This document shows, one piece after another, positions 1 to 7,993 of a stretch of 27,177 nucleotides of DNA. Position 1 is the stretch's first letter. Each line of letters opens with the position of its first letter. The translations under genes were made by a program, and so were the position numbers. The notes under the pieces were generated by a model, which saw only the letters and a list, made by a program, of their open reading frames with translations, made no database searches and was not told the DNA's origin. Source of the DNA: Bacteroidales bacterium UBA5621 (GTDB lineage Bacteria > Bacteroidota > Bacteroidia > Bacteroidales > VadinHA17). The DNA is taken from assembly GCA_002424525.1 (NCBI GenBank), contig DIKJ01000239.1, positions 1 through 27,177 on the forward strand. Direction: 5' to 3'.

Positions 1-1271
1 TTCGTGTAGAAATCCAGCATATTGGTTAATGCGGCCCGGCAGACGGTACAGAACCCCTTCGGGCCGTTGCTTTTCATCCGGCACTCCATCTCGGGACGAT
101 AGATCCCTTTTGCGGAGTAGCCCCCTCCCTCGAAGAGGCCCGTGACTTTCGCGAATTTTGGTGAAGGGGGGGTAGGAACAGGAGTCCCTTCAGGGATCAG
201 GTCCTTCCACTTCGACTCAAAACTGACGAGAGTGGTGATGTTTGGCTCCCAGGGCTCCACATCAAGAGGATAGAACTCATCATAGGCCACTTCGGATGAA
301 TAATACTCATCAGCAAGCCCGGCAAGCCCGTGACCGAATTCATGGGTGAAGACCTTCGGGGAGAGAGGATGGTCGCTCGTTGTACCACTGTAATAATTGT
401 AAACTCCACCCCCTCCGTACCTGGTGCTGTTTATTAGCACAATAATGTTGTCGTGGGGAACAACGGCGGCATAATCGTTGACTGCCTTTATGTCGGTGGT
501 CGTAAGGTAGCGGTCGACATCGAAGGTGTAGAAATTTGAATTGAGGGCTGTACTGACATAGATCCGTTCTCCGGGTACATCGGTGCCTGATTCTTCCGAG
601 AGAGCCTCAACGGCCCAGATATTTATCCTGTCGCTGTATTGATCAAAAGGGGCCTCGCTGAAAAGGATATCGGCCATCTTTTTCACATCACCCCGGAATT
701 TTTCCATCTCATCTTTCGTGTAGCCTTCAGCGATAAAGGCTATGTCGAGACAAGTGTGGGGCTCACCCGAATAGTGGATCCTTGTAACGCCGGCATTCAC
801 AGGCTTCTCCTTTAAGATAAAATAGTCTCCGGGATCAATTGTGGTTTCATAGAGCTTTGAAAATGAGCCATCACGCTCCCTTTTGCTCAGCTCAAACCGG
901 ATCTTGTTCCTGGGGAAAGGCATTGTGGTGACCTCATAGAAACTCCTCTCTATCAGCTTTGCTTCTGCCGTGGTCTGCCACTCCTGGAAAAGAGTACAGA
1001 ATCCTCTTGAATAAATCAGGGTATTTCCTTCAGAATCAAAGACTTCATATTTGAAGTTCCCGTAATTGAACGGATCGATGAGATTAGTTTTTGTTCCTGC
1101 CCAGAAGGGTTCCTCTTTCATTCCCGCAGGATAGACCAGTGTCTTCTGAAAATCCCCGGCAAACATAAAATCGAGCCTTAACACCTTGTCAATAAAATAT
1201 TTGTCAAATTCAGGCTGAGCGAAAAGGGTAACTGAACAGGTCAGCAATAATATAAAGGTGATCTTTTTCAT
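1..1271 (-). CDS. M64-family (IgA-peptidase-like) secreted metallopeptidase, 3' end cut off by window
   Basis: Reading the minus strand from ATG at 1271 gives 423 residues with no stop before the window edge, so only the last few residues should be missing. Residues 1-19 are a signal peptide (MKKITFILLL, then TCSVTLFAQ). The N-terminal half (about 20-160) is a beta-rich region like the domain that precedes the peptidase domain in this family. The catalytic zinc motif is HEFGHGLAGLADEYY: His310, Glu311 and His314, followed by Asp321-Glu322. The C-terminal part has Cys397, Cys408 and Cys411 near a CRMK...FCTVCR stretch typical of M64 proteins. It is a presumed secreted or periplasmic zinc peptidase; the substrate is unknown and IgA cleavage should not be assumed. 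It is transcribed divergently from the transaldolase gene, with about 100 bp between them. Confidence 0.9.
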   Translation of the reverse strand, partial: MKKITFILLLTCSVTLFAQPEFDKYFIDKVLRLDFMFAGDFQKTLVYPAGMKEEPFWAGTKTNLIDPFNYGNFKYEVFDSEGNTLIYSRGFCTLFQEWQTTAEAKLIERSFYEVTTMPFPRNKIRFELSKRERDGSFSKLYETTIDPGDYFILKEKPVNAGVTRIHYSGEPHTCLDIAFIAEGYTKDEMEKFRGDVKKMADILFSEAPFDQYSDRINIWAVEALSEESGTDVPGERIYVSTALNSNFYTFDVDRYLTTTDIKAVNDYAAVVPHDNIIVLINSTRYGGGGVYNYYSGTTSDHPLSPKVFTHEFGHGLAGLADEYYSSEVAYDEFYPLDVEPWEPNITTLVSFESKWKDLIPEGTPVPTPPSPKFAKVTGLFEGGGYSAKGIYRPEMECRMKSNGPKGFCTVCRAALTNMLDFYT

Positions 1272-1335
1272 TAGCTTTTTAATGGATTATTATGTAAAGC
1301 TAAAAATAATCAATAATACCGATGAATAAATTGTA

Positions 1336-1343
1336 TAAATTTG
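1336..1343 (+). promoter_or_regulatory. Putative Bacteroidota -7 promoter element for the transaldolase gene
   Basis: TAAATTTG matches the TAnnTTTG -7 consensus exactly and lies 29 nt before the ATG at 1373. I see no clear TTG -33 element at the usual spacing, so only half of the promoter is supported. Confidence 0.45.
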
Positions 1344-1372
1344 CGAGCTGATAAATTTAATAAAACCGTAAA

Positions 1373-2593
1373 ATGGCTGACCTGAATACCAGAATTAGTG
1401 ACTTTATCTGGAAAAACCTGAATGAGAAGCGTGTAACCGGGAAAAGGGATCCTTTCTGGGAGTCTCTTCGCAACGCAGGGACCGAACTGTGGCTTGATAC
1501 CGGCGACATAGAGGAAGCGGAAAAGAACTGGACAGCCGAAATGAGTGCCCTTACAACCAATAACACCCTGCTTAACAAAGAGATACAAAAAGGCATCTAC
1601 GATGTCTTCATATCAGAGGCAAAGGGCGTTGTAAGGGAGTTACCACCGGATGAGAGGGTAAAAGAGATCGCTTTCATTCTGAATGCAAGACACGGGCTAA
1701 GGCTGGCACAGAAATTCGGTGGATTTGTAAGCATAGAATTGCACACGGACACTGCTCACGATATAAAAGCGATTGAAAATTACGGGAGAAGGTACCACGA
1801 GATCTGCCCCGATCAGTTTATTATCAAGATACCTTTCACGGCAGAAGGGCTTCTGGGAGCAAGGAAACTGAAGGATTCCGGGGTCAGGGTTAATTTCACA
1901 CTAGGGTTCAGCGCCCGTCAGAACGCTCTGGCAACAATAGTGGCAAGACCCGATTACCTGAACGTATTTCTTGGAAGAATAGGCTCATATATTTTTGACA
2001 ACAAGCTCGGCGATGGTGCCGGAGCAGGAGAGATGGCTGTTATTGCATCACAGAACTGGGTAACGGGGTTGTCGGCAGAGAACCCATGGCAGACAAAGCT
2101 GATAGCCGCAAGCCTCAGGAGCCCCACCCAGCTGGAACTTCTTGCCGGGACTGACGTCTTTACCATGCCTCCCCCTGTGGCAGAATCGGGCAGGAAAGAG
2201 CTGAGCGGCAGTTTCGTGTCGAGGATGCATGAGAACTACACTGTTAATCTTTACCCTTCAGCTAAGGAAGCACATTTAGAAAAGTTTCAGGAGGTTGAGG
2301 AGAATGTTGTCAATCTTGCCGGGAGGCTCTCGGGCAATATGCCCGCCACCGGAACGGAGCTGATCCGGATAGCACATGAAGAGGGTTGCGGGAACATGTT
2401 TCCCTTACTGACAAAAGAAGAGAGGTCATTTATTGCCAGCGACGGCAAGATCCCATATCACTCAAGGTGGGAGAAAAGGATAGCTGGTGGTGAAATTGCT
2501 CCGGACACTTTGCTGACACTTGCAGCCCTCGCTCAGTTCAAATCAGATCAGGAGGCGCTCGACCAGCGCATCACAGGCATTATAAACTCATAG
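1373..2593 (+). CDS. Transaldolase-family protein
   Basis: This 406-residue protein has the layout of the transaldolase/fructose-6-phosphate aldolase TIM barrel. ELWLDTGD (38-45) is the first strand with its Asp42. TTNNTLLNKEI (61-71) corresponds to the usual TTNPSLL segment, with Asn in place of Pro. FIIKIPFTAEG (149-159) carries the expected Schiff-base Lys152, and VNFTLGFSARQ (173-183) and LAGTDVFTMPP are later barrel strands. Transaldolases move a dihydroxyacetone unit between sugar phosphates in the cytoplasmic pentose phosphate pathway. The length exceeds TalB (about 317) and is closer to the longer transaldolase subgroups. The final 14 bp overlap the 3' end of the convergent rlmB gene. 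It could be a sugar-phosphate aldolase rather than a true transaldolase. Confidence 0.85.
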   Translation: MADLNTRISDFIWKNLNEKRVTGKRDPFWESLRNAGTELWLDTGDIEEAEKNWTAEMSALTTNNTLLNKEIQKGIYDVFISEAKGVVRELPPDERVKEIAFILNARHGLRLAQKFGGFVSIELHTDTAHDIKAIENYGRRYHEICPDQFIIKIPFTAEGLLGARKLKDSGVRVNFTLGFSARQNALATIVARPDYLNVFLGRIGSYIFDNKLGDGAGAGEMAVIASQNWVTGLSAENPWQTKLIAASLRSPTQLELLAGTDVFTMPPPVAESGRKELSGSFVSRMHENYTVNLYPSAKEAHLEKFQEVEENVVNLAGRLSGNMPATGTELIRIAHEEGCGNMFPLLTKEERSFIASDGKIPYHSRWEKRIAGGEIAPDTLLTLAALAQFKSDQEALDQRITGIINS

Positions 2594-3332
2594 CGCTCCT
2601 GCGCTGACGGAAGATCTCGTAAAGAATAATTCCGGCAGATACCGATACATTCAGCGATTCTATATTGCCGGTTACGGGTATTCTGACCTGGTAATCGGAG
2701 AGATCTTTGAGTTCCCTGCTGATACCCTTCTCTTCGGAGCCGAGTACCAGAACAGATGGCCCTGTAAGAGGTGCATCTGAAACCACTGTTTCAGCCTTCT
2801 CGGTGGCGCATATTACTTTTAATCCGGAATCTTTCATATATCCGACTGCCCTCACAATGCTTTTTTCCCTGCAGACAGGAAGAAGGTGCAGTGCCCCTGC
2901 AGACGTCTTGACAGCGTCGCTGGTTATCCTTGCCGATCCTTTCTCAGGTATTGTTGCCGCATGTGCCCCAAGACAGTATGCCGTTCTTGCTATTGCTCCG
3001 AAGTTCCTGACATCGGAAACACCGTCCAGGGCTACGATCATAGGATCTTCTCCTTTTTCGAAGATCATCGGGAGAAGATTTGTAATTTTCTGATATTCAA
3101 TCAGTGAGAGCCAGGCCAGAACACCCTGGTGGTTCTTCCGGGTAACCAGCTCTATCCTTTCAACCGGGACGATCTGATAACTGATGCCGTGCTGCTTCAC
3201 CTCACTCATCAGTTCGTGGTACAACGCACCCTGCAGGCCCTGCCGTATAAGGAGGCGATCGATCTGTTTCCCGGCCTTTATGGCTTCTATCACAGGACGC
3301 AGTCCAAAAATTGAGTCAGATTCTTTTACCAT
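2580..3332 (-). CDS. rlmB: 23S rRNA (guanosine-2'-O)-methyltransferase RlmB-type (SpoU/TrmH family)
   Basis: A 250-residue SPOUT methyltransferase. The start is ATG at 3332 (MVKESDSIFGLRPVIEAI): this gives the normal family N-terminus, whereas a longer open frame upstream would run into the preceding gene. Residues 6-82 form the substrate-binding domain (FGLRPVIEAIKAGKQIDRLL). The catalytic domain has the three SPOUT motifs: GVSDVRNFGAIARTA, VLVLGSEEKGISREL and the C-terminal IPVTGNIESLNVSVSAG that makes the SAM-binding trefoil knot. The family methylates a conserved guanosine of 23S rRNA (G2251 in E. coli) in the cytoplasm. It begins 5 bp after the GWxTD gene stops, so it is the third gene of the operon. 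Other TrmH-family specificities cannot be excluded by eye. Confidence 0.88.
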   Translation of the reverse strand: MVKESDSIFGLRPVIEAIKAGKQIDRLLIRQGLQGALYHELMSEVKQHGISYQIVPVERIELVTRKNHQGVLAWLSLIEYQKITNLLPMIFEKGEDPMIVALDGVSDVRNFGAIARTAYCLGAHAATIPEKGSARITSDAVKTSAGALHLLPVCREKSIVRAVGYMKDSGLKVICATEKAETVVSDAPLTGPSVLVLGSEEKGISRELKDLSDYQVRIPVTGNIESLNVSVSAGIILYEIFRQRRSAMSL

Positions 3333-3337
3333 AGCGG

Positions 3338-4675
3338 TTAAATATCTCCGGGATTGTCGAAGCGGAACACAATACCCTTCCTCCAGCTGGCTACAGCCTG
3401 ATCCCATTGTGTTACGAGAGTCTCGGTGCGGCTCACGTAAAAATCGTTGTCTGAGAAAACGGAGTTCCTTTTTCTGAATGTAAAGAAAAGATAATCCTCC
3501 TTTACCCTGAACCTCCCTCCCCATGACGTTCTGACGGTGGGTTTGCGGTAACCCCACAGCTCACCGTCGGAAGTTTTGTAGACCTTGTCGGGGGGGCCGT
3601 AAATAATATAAACCATACCCCTTTCAGTTCTCCAGCCCTCCTTGAAGGATGTAAAATAGTAGTTTGAATAGCGTACGCGTGTATAAAAGATCCTTATAAG
3701 CTCCCTTGATTTTTCGACGTTCCCTCCGCAACCGATCCAGAACTCATCCAAACTCGCTTTCGGCCTCAGGCCCGATTTCAATACTGCCAGCTCATCACGC
3801 GAAGTGAGGTATGCAAGAGGTTCAAGCATCTTTTCCGGACTATTTAGTTCAGGATAAGTCTCGCCGAAATTAAAGAAAGAGTATCCGTCGGCAATCTCTC
3901 TGTCAACGGAGCACAGATAGACGCCCTCCAATTGAAACATTAACGGAAGCGCGTCGTTATAGGGAAGAGCAATCGTCGTATCAGGCTCATAGTCAATGGT
4001 TCTTTCAGGGAGAAGAAGTGACGGAGGATCCGGGACAGCTTTTAATGGCGGGTAATAGGAAATAAAGAGAGTGTCAACGAAACCCCTGTCGTAGATGAGA
4101 TTGACAAATTCATCTCTTCTGAGTACGGGATCGATGATCATATTCCTGTCGGAGTGTCCCAGGACCCTGAAGTTATATTTATTATAAGGTGTAAGGGTAT
4201 TGAACGGAACGAATGCCTGAATAACCCTCATCCGGACCCTGTCGAGGATCTTCACTTCAGCCATGTAATCGAGCCCCGGCTGAACCCGCAGGGGAACATT
4301 ATAGATGTAGTCAGCTCGCGCTTCATCCTTTACGATGTTCAGATTATAGGCCGCTGTATCGATCAGACGCCTGCCCGCACTGATATCGTACAGCTTCACG
4401 GTGATCACCATTACCGCAATAGGCAGACCCTGTGGATTGGCTTCCGAGAAATAAAGATCGCCCGGTAAAAATTTGACGGTCAGGATCGATGATTCGCTGG
4501 ATTGAAGGGATACGTTGTAGCGGGGATTGACCGGATTCTTCGACGGGTTGTAGAGATACGAAAGATCCTTCGAATCGAAAGCAGGCTGGCTTGTTCCGCA
4601 GGAGGTCAGAAACGCCGAAAGCAGTATGATGACTGGAGAGAATATGAAGATCCTGTAAGGTATGTTCCGGTTCAT
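3338..4675 (-). CDS. GWxTD-domain lipoprotein
   Basis: A 445-residue protein with a lipoprotein signal peptide ending in LTSCG (lipidated Cys26). The defining motif is GWRTERG at 347-353, followed by MVYIIYGPPDKVY, which matches the GWxTD-domain family of Bacteroidota and some other phyla. The N-terminal 300 residues look beta-rich with no recognisable enzyme motif. The family has no firmly established function. Genes sit head to tail with the ABC-F ATPase (12 bp upstream) and rlmB (5 bp downstream), so they are probably co-transcribed, although an envelope lipoprotein between two ribosome-related proteins is odd. A perfect -7 box (TAAATTTG, minus strand, 4700 to 4693) overlapping the ABC-F stop could give a separate internal promoter. 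Confidence 0.88.
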   Translation of the reverse strand: MNRNIPYRIFIFSPVIILLSAFLTSCGTSQPAFDSKDLSYLYNPSKNPVNPRYNVSLQSSESSILTVKFLPGDLYFSEANPQGLPIAVMVITVKLYDISAGRRLIDTAAYNLNIVKDEARADYIYNVPLRVQPGLDYMAEVKILDRVRMRVIQAFVPFNTLTPYNKYNFRVLGHSDRNMIIDPVLRRDEFVNLIYDRGFVDTLFISYYPPLKAVPDPPSLLLPERTIDYEPDTTIALPYNDALPLMFQLEGVYLCSVDREIADGYSFFNFGETYPELNSPEKMLEPLAYLTSRDELAVLKSGLRPKASLDEFWIGCGGNVEKSRELIRIFYTRVRYSNYYFTSFKEGWRTERGMVYIIYGPPDKVYKTSDGELWGYRKPTVRTSWGGRFRVKEDYLFFTFRKRNSVFSDNDFYVSRTETLVTQWDQAVASWRKGIVFRFDNPGDI

Positions 4676-4687
4676 ATTTAGATATAT

Positions 4688-6634
4688 TTATACAAATTTA
4701 TTGTTTTTAAGGAAAACCTCCACTTCGCGGGAATATTGTTCCCATCTGTCCATCTCTTCGTTCAGCTGATCCCTGAGGATCTCATAACTGTCGTAACTGA
4801 CCTCCACCGAAGCAGGCTGATCAGTCTGTGAAAGTTGTTCAACAATCTCCGTCAGCTCCTTCTCAATCCTTTCAATCTCCTTCTCAGAGTCCCCGATCCG
4901 CTTCCGCAATATTCTCAGGTTCCTTTCATACTCCTTCTTCTCCAGATATTTCTGTTTGCCGGCTGACATTTCGTTTCCGGAACCATTCTTAATGGTTTTG
5001 TCCCGTAATTCAATATCCCTGAGATTCAGGGTTTTCTTTTTCCTGAGGAAATCATATATACCTCCGATGTTCTCTTTTATTCTCTTGTTCCTGAATTCAT
5101 AAACCTTCTGAACCAGACCGTCAAGAAAATCCCTGTCATGAGAAACCACAATTAATGTGCCATCATATTTTTTCAGGGCATGTTTCAGTACTTCCTTTGA
5201 ACGGATATCGAGGTGATTGGTCGGTTCGTCGAGAACAAGAAGATTGTATGGCTCGAGCAACAGTTTTGCAAGCGCAAGACGCGACCGTTCCCCTCCGGAA
5301 AGGACCTTCACTTTCTTATCGACATCATCCCCGCCGAAAAGGAAGGCGCCGAGCAGGTGCCGGATCTTTGACCTTATCTCACCCTTAGCCACTTCGTCGA
5401 TAGTTTCAAGGACCGTCTTGTTCCCGTCAAGCAGTTCATCCTGGTTCTGGGCATAGTAACCTGTCCTTACATTGTGTCCTCTCCTGATCGTTCCCTCATG
5501 ATCGAGTTCACCGGTAATTATTCTCGAAAAGGTGGTCTTCCCCTCACCGTTGCGTCCCACGAATGCAACCTTCTCTCCTCTGGTGATAGTGATCGCTATC
5601 TTATTGAGAACCAGATGGGAGCCATAACTTTTGGAGAGGCTTTCAGCTCTTACGACAGTTGTGCCTGACCGTGGTGCAGGAGGAAAACGCAGGTGTATTG
5701 TGCTTGTATCCTCTTCGTCAACCTCTAAGCGATCGACCTTCGCCAGCTGTTTTATCTTCGACTGAACCTGGACGGCTTTGGTAGCCTTATACCTGAACCG
5801 CTCAATGAACTTCTCGGTATCAGCTATCATCTTCTGCTGGTTCCTGAATGTGGCGATCTGTTGTTCCCTGCGCTCCTTCCTCAGAATGACATATTCCGAC
5901 CAGGAAGCCTTGTAATCGTAAATTCTGCCAAGGGAGATCTCAATTGTCCTTCTGGTAACATTATCGAGGAATGCCCGATCGTGCGAGACGAGGACGACAG
6001 CTCCGGGGTAACCGGCAAGGAAATCCTCGAGCCACTGTATCGATTCGATGTCGAGGTGATTTATCGGTTCGTCGAGCAGGAGGAGGGAGGGTTTTTTGAG
6101 AAGCAGTTTAGCCAGCTCGATCCGCATTCTCCATCCGCCGCTAAGCTCCCTGGTAGGCCTGTTGAAATCTTCCCTTTCAAAACCCAGGCCCTGAAGCGCC
6201 TGCTCGGCTTCTGCCTCATAGCCTGTGCCTCCGAGTATCCGGAAACGCTCCCCGGCAAATGTTAAATGATCACAGAGATTAAGGTAATCAGGCGATTCAT
6301 AATCCTCCCTGAGGGAGATCTCTCTGTTGCACCTCTCAATCTCTTCAGAAAGACCTGTAAGCTCGGAAAAGGCTGTGATCGTCTCTTCCCATATCGTGGT
6401 GCTGTCGCTCACCTTCATCTGCTGGGGCAGATAGCCGATAGTAATTTCTTTTGACATATCGACCCCTCCGGAAGTCGGGGTCTGAAGGCCTTTGATAACT
6501 TTCAGGAGAGTCGATTTGCCTGCTCCGTTCCTTCCGGCCAGAGCGATCCGGTCCTGTTCGTTGATAAGAAAAGAGACGTCTGTCAGCAGATCAAAACTGC
6601 CGAACGAAACGGAAACATTGCGGACCGATACCAT
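4688..6634 (-). CDS. ABC-F family ATPase (ribosome-associated, Uup/EttA-like)
   Basis: A 648-residue soluble protein with two ABC domains and no membrane segment. Domain 1 has Walker A GRNGAGKST (34-42), signature LSGGWRMR and Walker B LLLLDEPINHLD. Domain 2 has Walker A GRNGEGKTT, signature LSGGERSR and LLVLDEPTNHLD. Between them is a charged helical linker (near residues 240-305), the position of the P-site tRNA interaction motif in ABC-F factors. The C-terminus (about 545-648) is a long charged coiled coil as in Uup. ABC-F proteins act on the ribosome in translation or in antibiotic protection; which role applies here cannot be read from the sequence. Small departures are Ile for Thr in DEPINHLD and Glu in the second Walker A. 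It is the first gene of an operon with the GWxTD lipoprotein and rlmB. Confidence 0.93.
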   Translation of the reverse strand: MVSVRNVSVSFGSFDLLTDVSFLINEQDRIALAGRNGAGKSTLLKVIKGLQTPTSGGVDMSKEITIGYLPQQMKVSDSTTIWEETITAFSELTGLSEEIERCNREISLREDYESPDYLNLCDHLTFAGERFRILGGTGYEAEAEQALQGLGFEREDFNRPTRELSGGWRMRIELAKLLLKKPSLLLLDEPINHLDIESIQWLEDFLAGYPGAVVLVSHDRAFLDNVTRRTIEISLGRIYDYKASWSEYVILRKERREQQIATFRNQQKMIADTEKFIERFRYKATKAVQVQSKIKQLAKVDRLEVDEEDTSTIHLRFPPAPRSGTTVVRAESLSKSYGSHLVLNKIAITITRGEKVAFVGRNGEGKTTFSRIITGELDHEGTIRRGHNVRTGYYAQNQDELLDGNKTVLETIDEVAKGEIRSKIRHLLGAFLFGGDDVDKKVKVLSGGERSRLALAKLLLEPYNLLVLDEPTNHLDIRSKEVLKHALKKYDGTLIVVSHDRDFLDGLVQKVYEFRNKRIKENIGGIYDFLRKKKTLNLRDIELRDKTIKNGSGNEMSAGKQKYLEKKEYERNLRILRKRIGDSEKEIERIEKELTEIVEQLSQTDQPASVEVSYDSYEILRDQLNEEMDRWEQYSREVEVFLKNNKFV

Positions 6635-6653
6635 AAGTGGAATAAATTGAGCA

Positions 6654-6661
6654 CAAATATA
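6654..6661 (-). promoter_or_regulatory. Putative -7 promoter element for the ABC-F operon
   Basis: On the minus strand TATATTTG matches TAnnTTTG exactly, about 20 nt before the ATG at 6634. No convincing -33 TTG was found at the usual spacing. Confidence 0.5.
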
Positions 6662-6707
6662 AAAAAAGTATATCAGCGCCGGAAGAGAATGGTTAGCCTG
6701 AAAGAGT

Positions 6708-6715
6708 TATCTTTG
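6708..6715 (+). promoter_or_regulatory. Putative -7 promoter element for the alpha/beta-hydrolase gene
   Basis: TATCTTTG matches TAnnTTTG exactly. Transcription from it would start near 6720. That supports the ATG at 6767 as the true start and argues against in-frame codons further upstream, which lie before the promoter. Confidence 0.55.
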
Positions 6716-6766
6716 CACAATGCGGCCGGGAACATGCCGTTTAATCAGGAAAAAGCTGTCATCATT

Positions 6767-7993
6767 ATGAAGGTTCGCAGATCTATACTCAGAATTGCCG
6801 CCCTGCCGGTGGTGCTCCTCATCTCCTTCTCCTCCTGCAGAAAAGATCCTTCAGCGCATTATGATTATTTTGTCTCAAAGGATCTGCTGGTAACATACAA
6901 TACATCATATATAACAAGCCTGCTTACCGTTGCATCCGCCGAATACCCCGAAATTGCTGATCTGAAACCCCTCATCGCAACTGATGTAAATGTTTTCAGG
7001 CTGGTCTGCAAAACGACAATCAATGGTGAGGAGGTGAAGGTTTCAGGGCTGGTCTGCGTACCGGTTGAGGCGGGAGATTATCCGGTTCTCTGTTTCCAGA
7101 ACGGGACCAACACCGTAGACGCCTATGCCCCGTCCAACTTTGTTATCAACCCGCTCTATCAGATGGTAGAGTTTGTTGCTTCGATGGGATATGTGGTCGT
7201 TATACCTGATTACCCTGGTTTCGGTGAGTCGGCCGGGCTTGTCCACCCGTATCTCATTAAGGAGCCCACAGTCCGTTCAATCGTTGATATGCTGTATGCC
7301 GTCAGGGAGATCGCCGGGGAAGAATTCCCGGGGATCGGGCTGGTTAATGAGTATTACATGCTTGGCTATTCCCAGGGAGGATGGGCCTCGCTCTGCCTCC
7401 ACAAGGCTCTCGAGCTCGACTATGCCGATGACTTTAAACTTAAAGGAAGCGCGTGCGGGGCCGGACCCTACGATCTGAGCCTTCTCTTTCAGACCCTGGT
7501 ACAGAACGCGACTTATCACATGCCTGTTTACATCGCTTATATGGTGCACGCTTATTCATCATACAACCAGTTCACCAATCCTGTGCCGGAAATCCTGAAG
7601 GAACCTTTTGCATCGAACCTGAGTTCCCTGTTTAATGGTTTGCAGACATCGGAACAGATCAACAGCCAGCTTACCCCTTCAATCCCTGACCTGATCGATC
7701 CGGATTTTCTTTCAGGGTATAATAGTGCCCCGGAGTATTCCTCTGTGAGAAATGCCCTTCATGCAAACAGTATTTCTGCATGGAACAGCAAAGTGCCTCT
7801 GCTACTGGTGCATGGGGAGAGCGACACGCAGGTTGACCCGGTAACGACGGAAAGCATCCATGCGGCAATGATACAGGCAGGAACTTCCCCCGCGTTATGC
7901 ATAAAAGAGACAGTTCCGGGTGCAGATCACGGCGACGGTATCGTACCTTGTATGCTGAAAGGCCTGTTTTTCATTCTTAGTCTGAGTAACTGA
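6767..7993 (+). CDS. Alpha/beta-hydrolase lipoprotein, secretory-lipase-like
   Basis: A 408-residue protein. The start at 6767 gives a proper lipoprotein signal peptide (MKVRRSILRI, then a hydrophobic stretch and SFSSC with Cys24). The frame is open to 6647, but those codons precede the promoter and spoil the signal. Catalytic-triad candidates are Ser202 in the nucleophile elbow GYSQGG, Asp353 in LLLVHGESDTQVDP and His388 in GADHGDG. VVIPDYPGFGES is the usual oxyanion-hole-side strand of the fold. It resembles the secretory lipase/prolyl-oligopeptidase-like group. An esterase or lipase activity on the outer or inner membrane is plausible; the substrate is unknown. Its TGA stop is followed immediately by the ATG of the rRNA methyltransferase, which suggests translational coupling. 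Confidence 0.85.
   Translation: MKVRRSILRIAALPVVLLISFSSCRKDPSAHYDYFVSKDLLVTYNTSYITSLLTVASAEYPEIADLKPLIATDVNVFRLVCKTTINGEEVKVSGLVCVPVEAGDYPVLCFQNGTNTVDAYAPSNFVINPLYQMVEFVASMGYVVVIPDYPGFGESAGLVHPYLIKEPTVRSIVDMLYAVREIAGEEFPGIGLVNEYYMLGYSQGGWASLCLHKALELDYADDFKLKGSACGAGPYDLSLLFQTLVQNATYHMPVYIAYMVHAYSSYNQFTNPVPEILKEPFASNLSSLFNGLQTSEQINSQLTPSIPDLIDPDFLSGYNSAPEYSSVRNALHANSISAWNSKVPLLLVHGESDTQVDPVTTESIHAAMIQAGTSPALCIKETVPGADHGDGIVPCMLKGLFFILSLSN

Noticed and set aside
3333..3557. Longer N-terminus for rlmB
   Set aside because: The extra 75 residues overlap the GWxTD coding region and do not resemble the family; ATG at 3332 gives the normal start.
6647..6766. Longer N-terminus for the alpha/beta hydrolase
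   Set aside because: It starts before the -7 promoter box and would put 40 residues ahead of the lipoprotein signal peptide.
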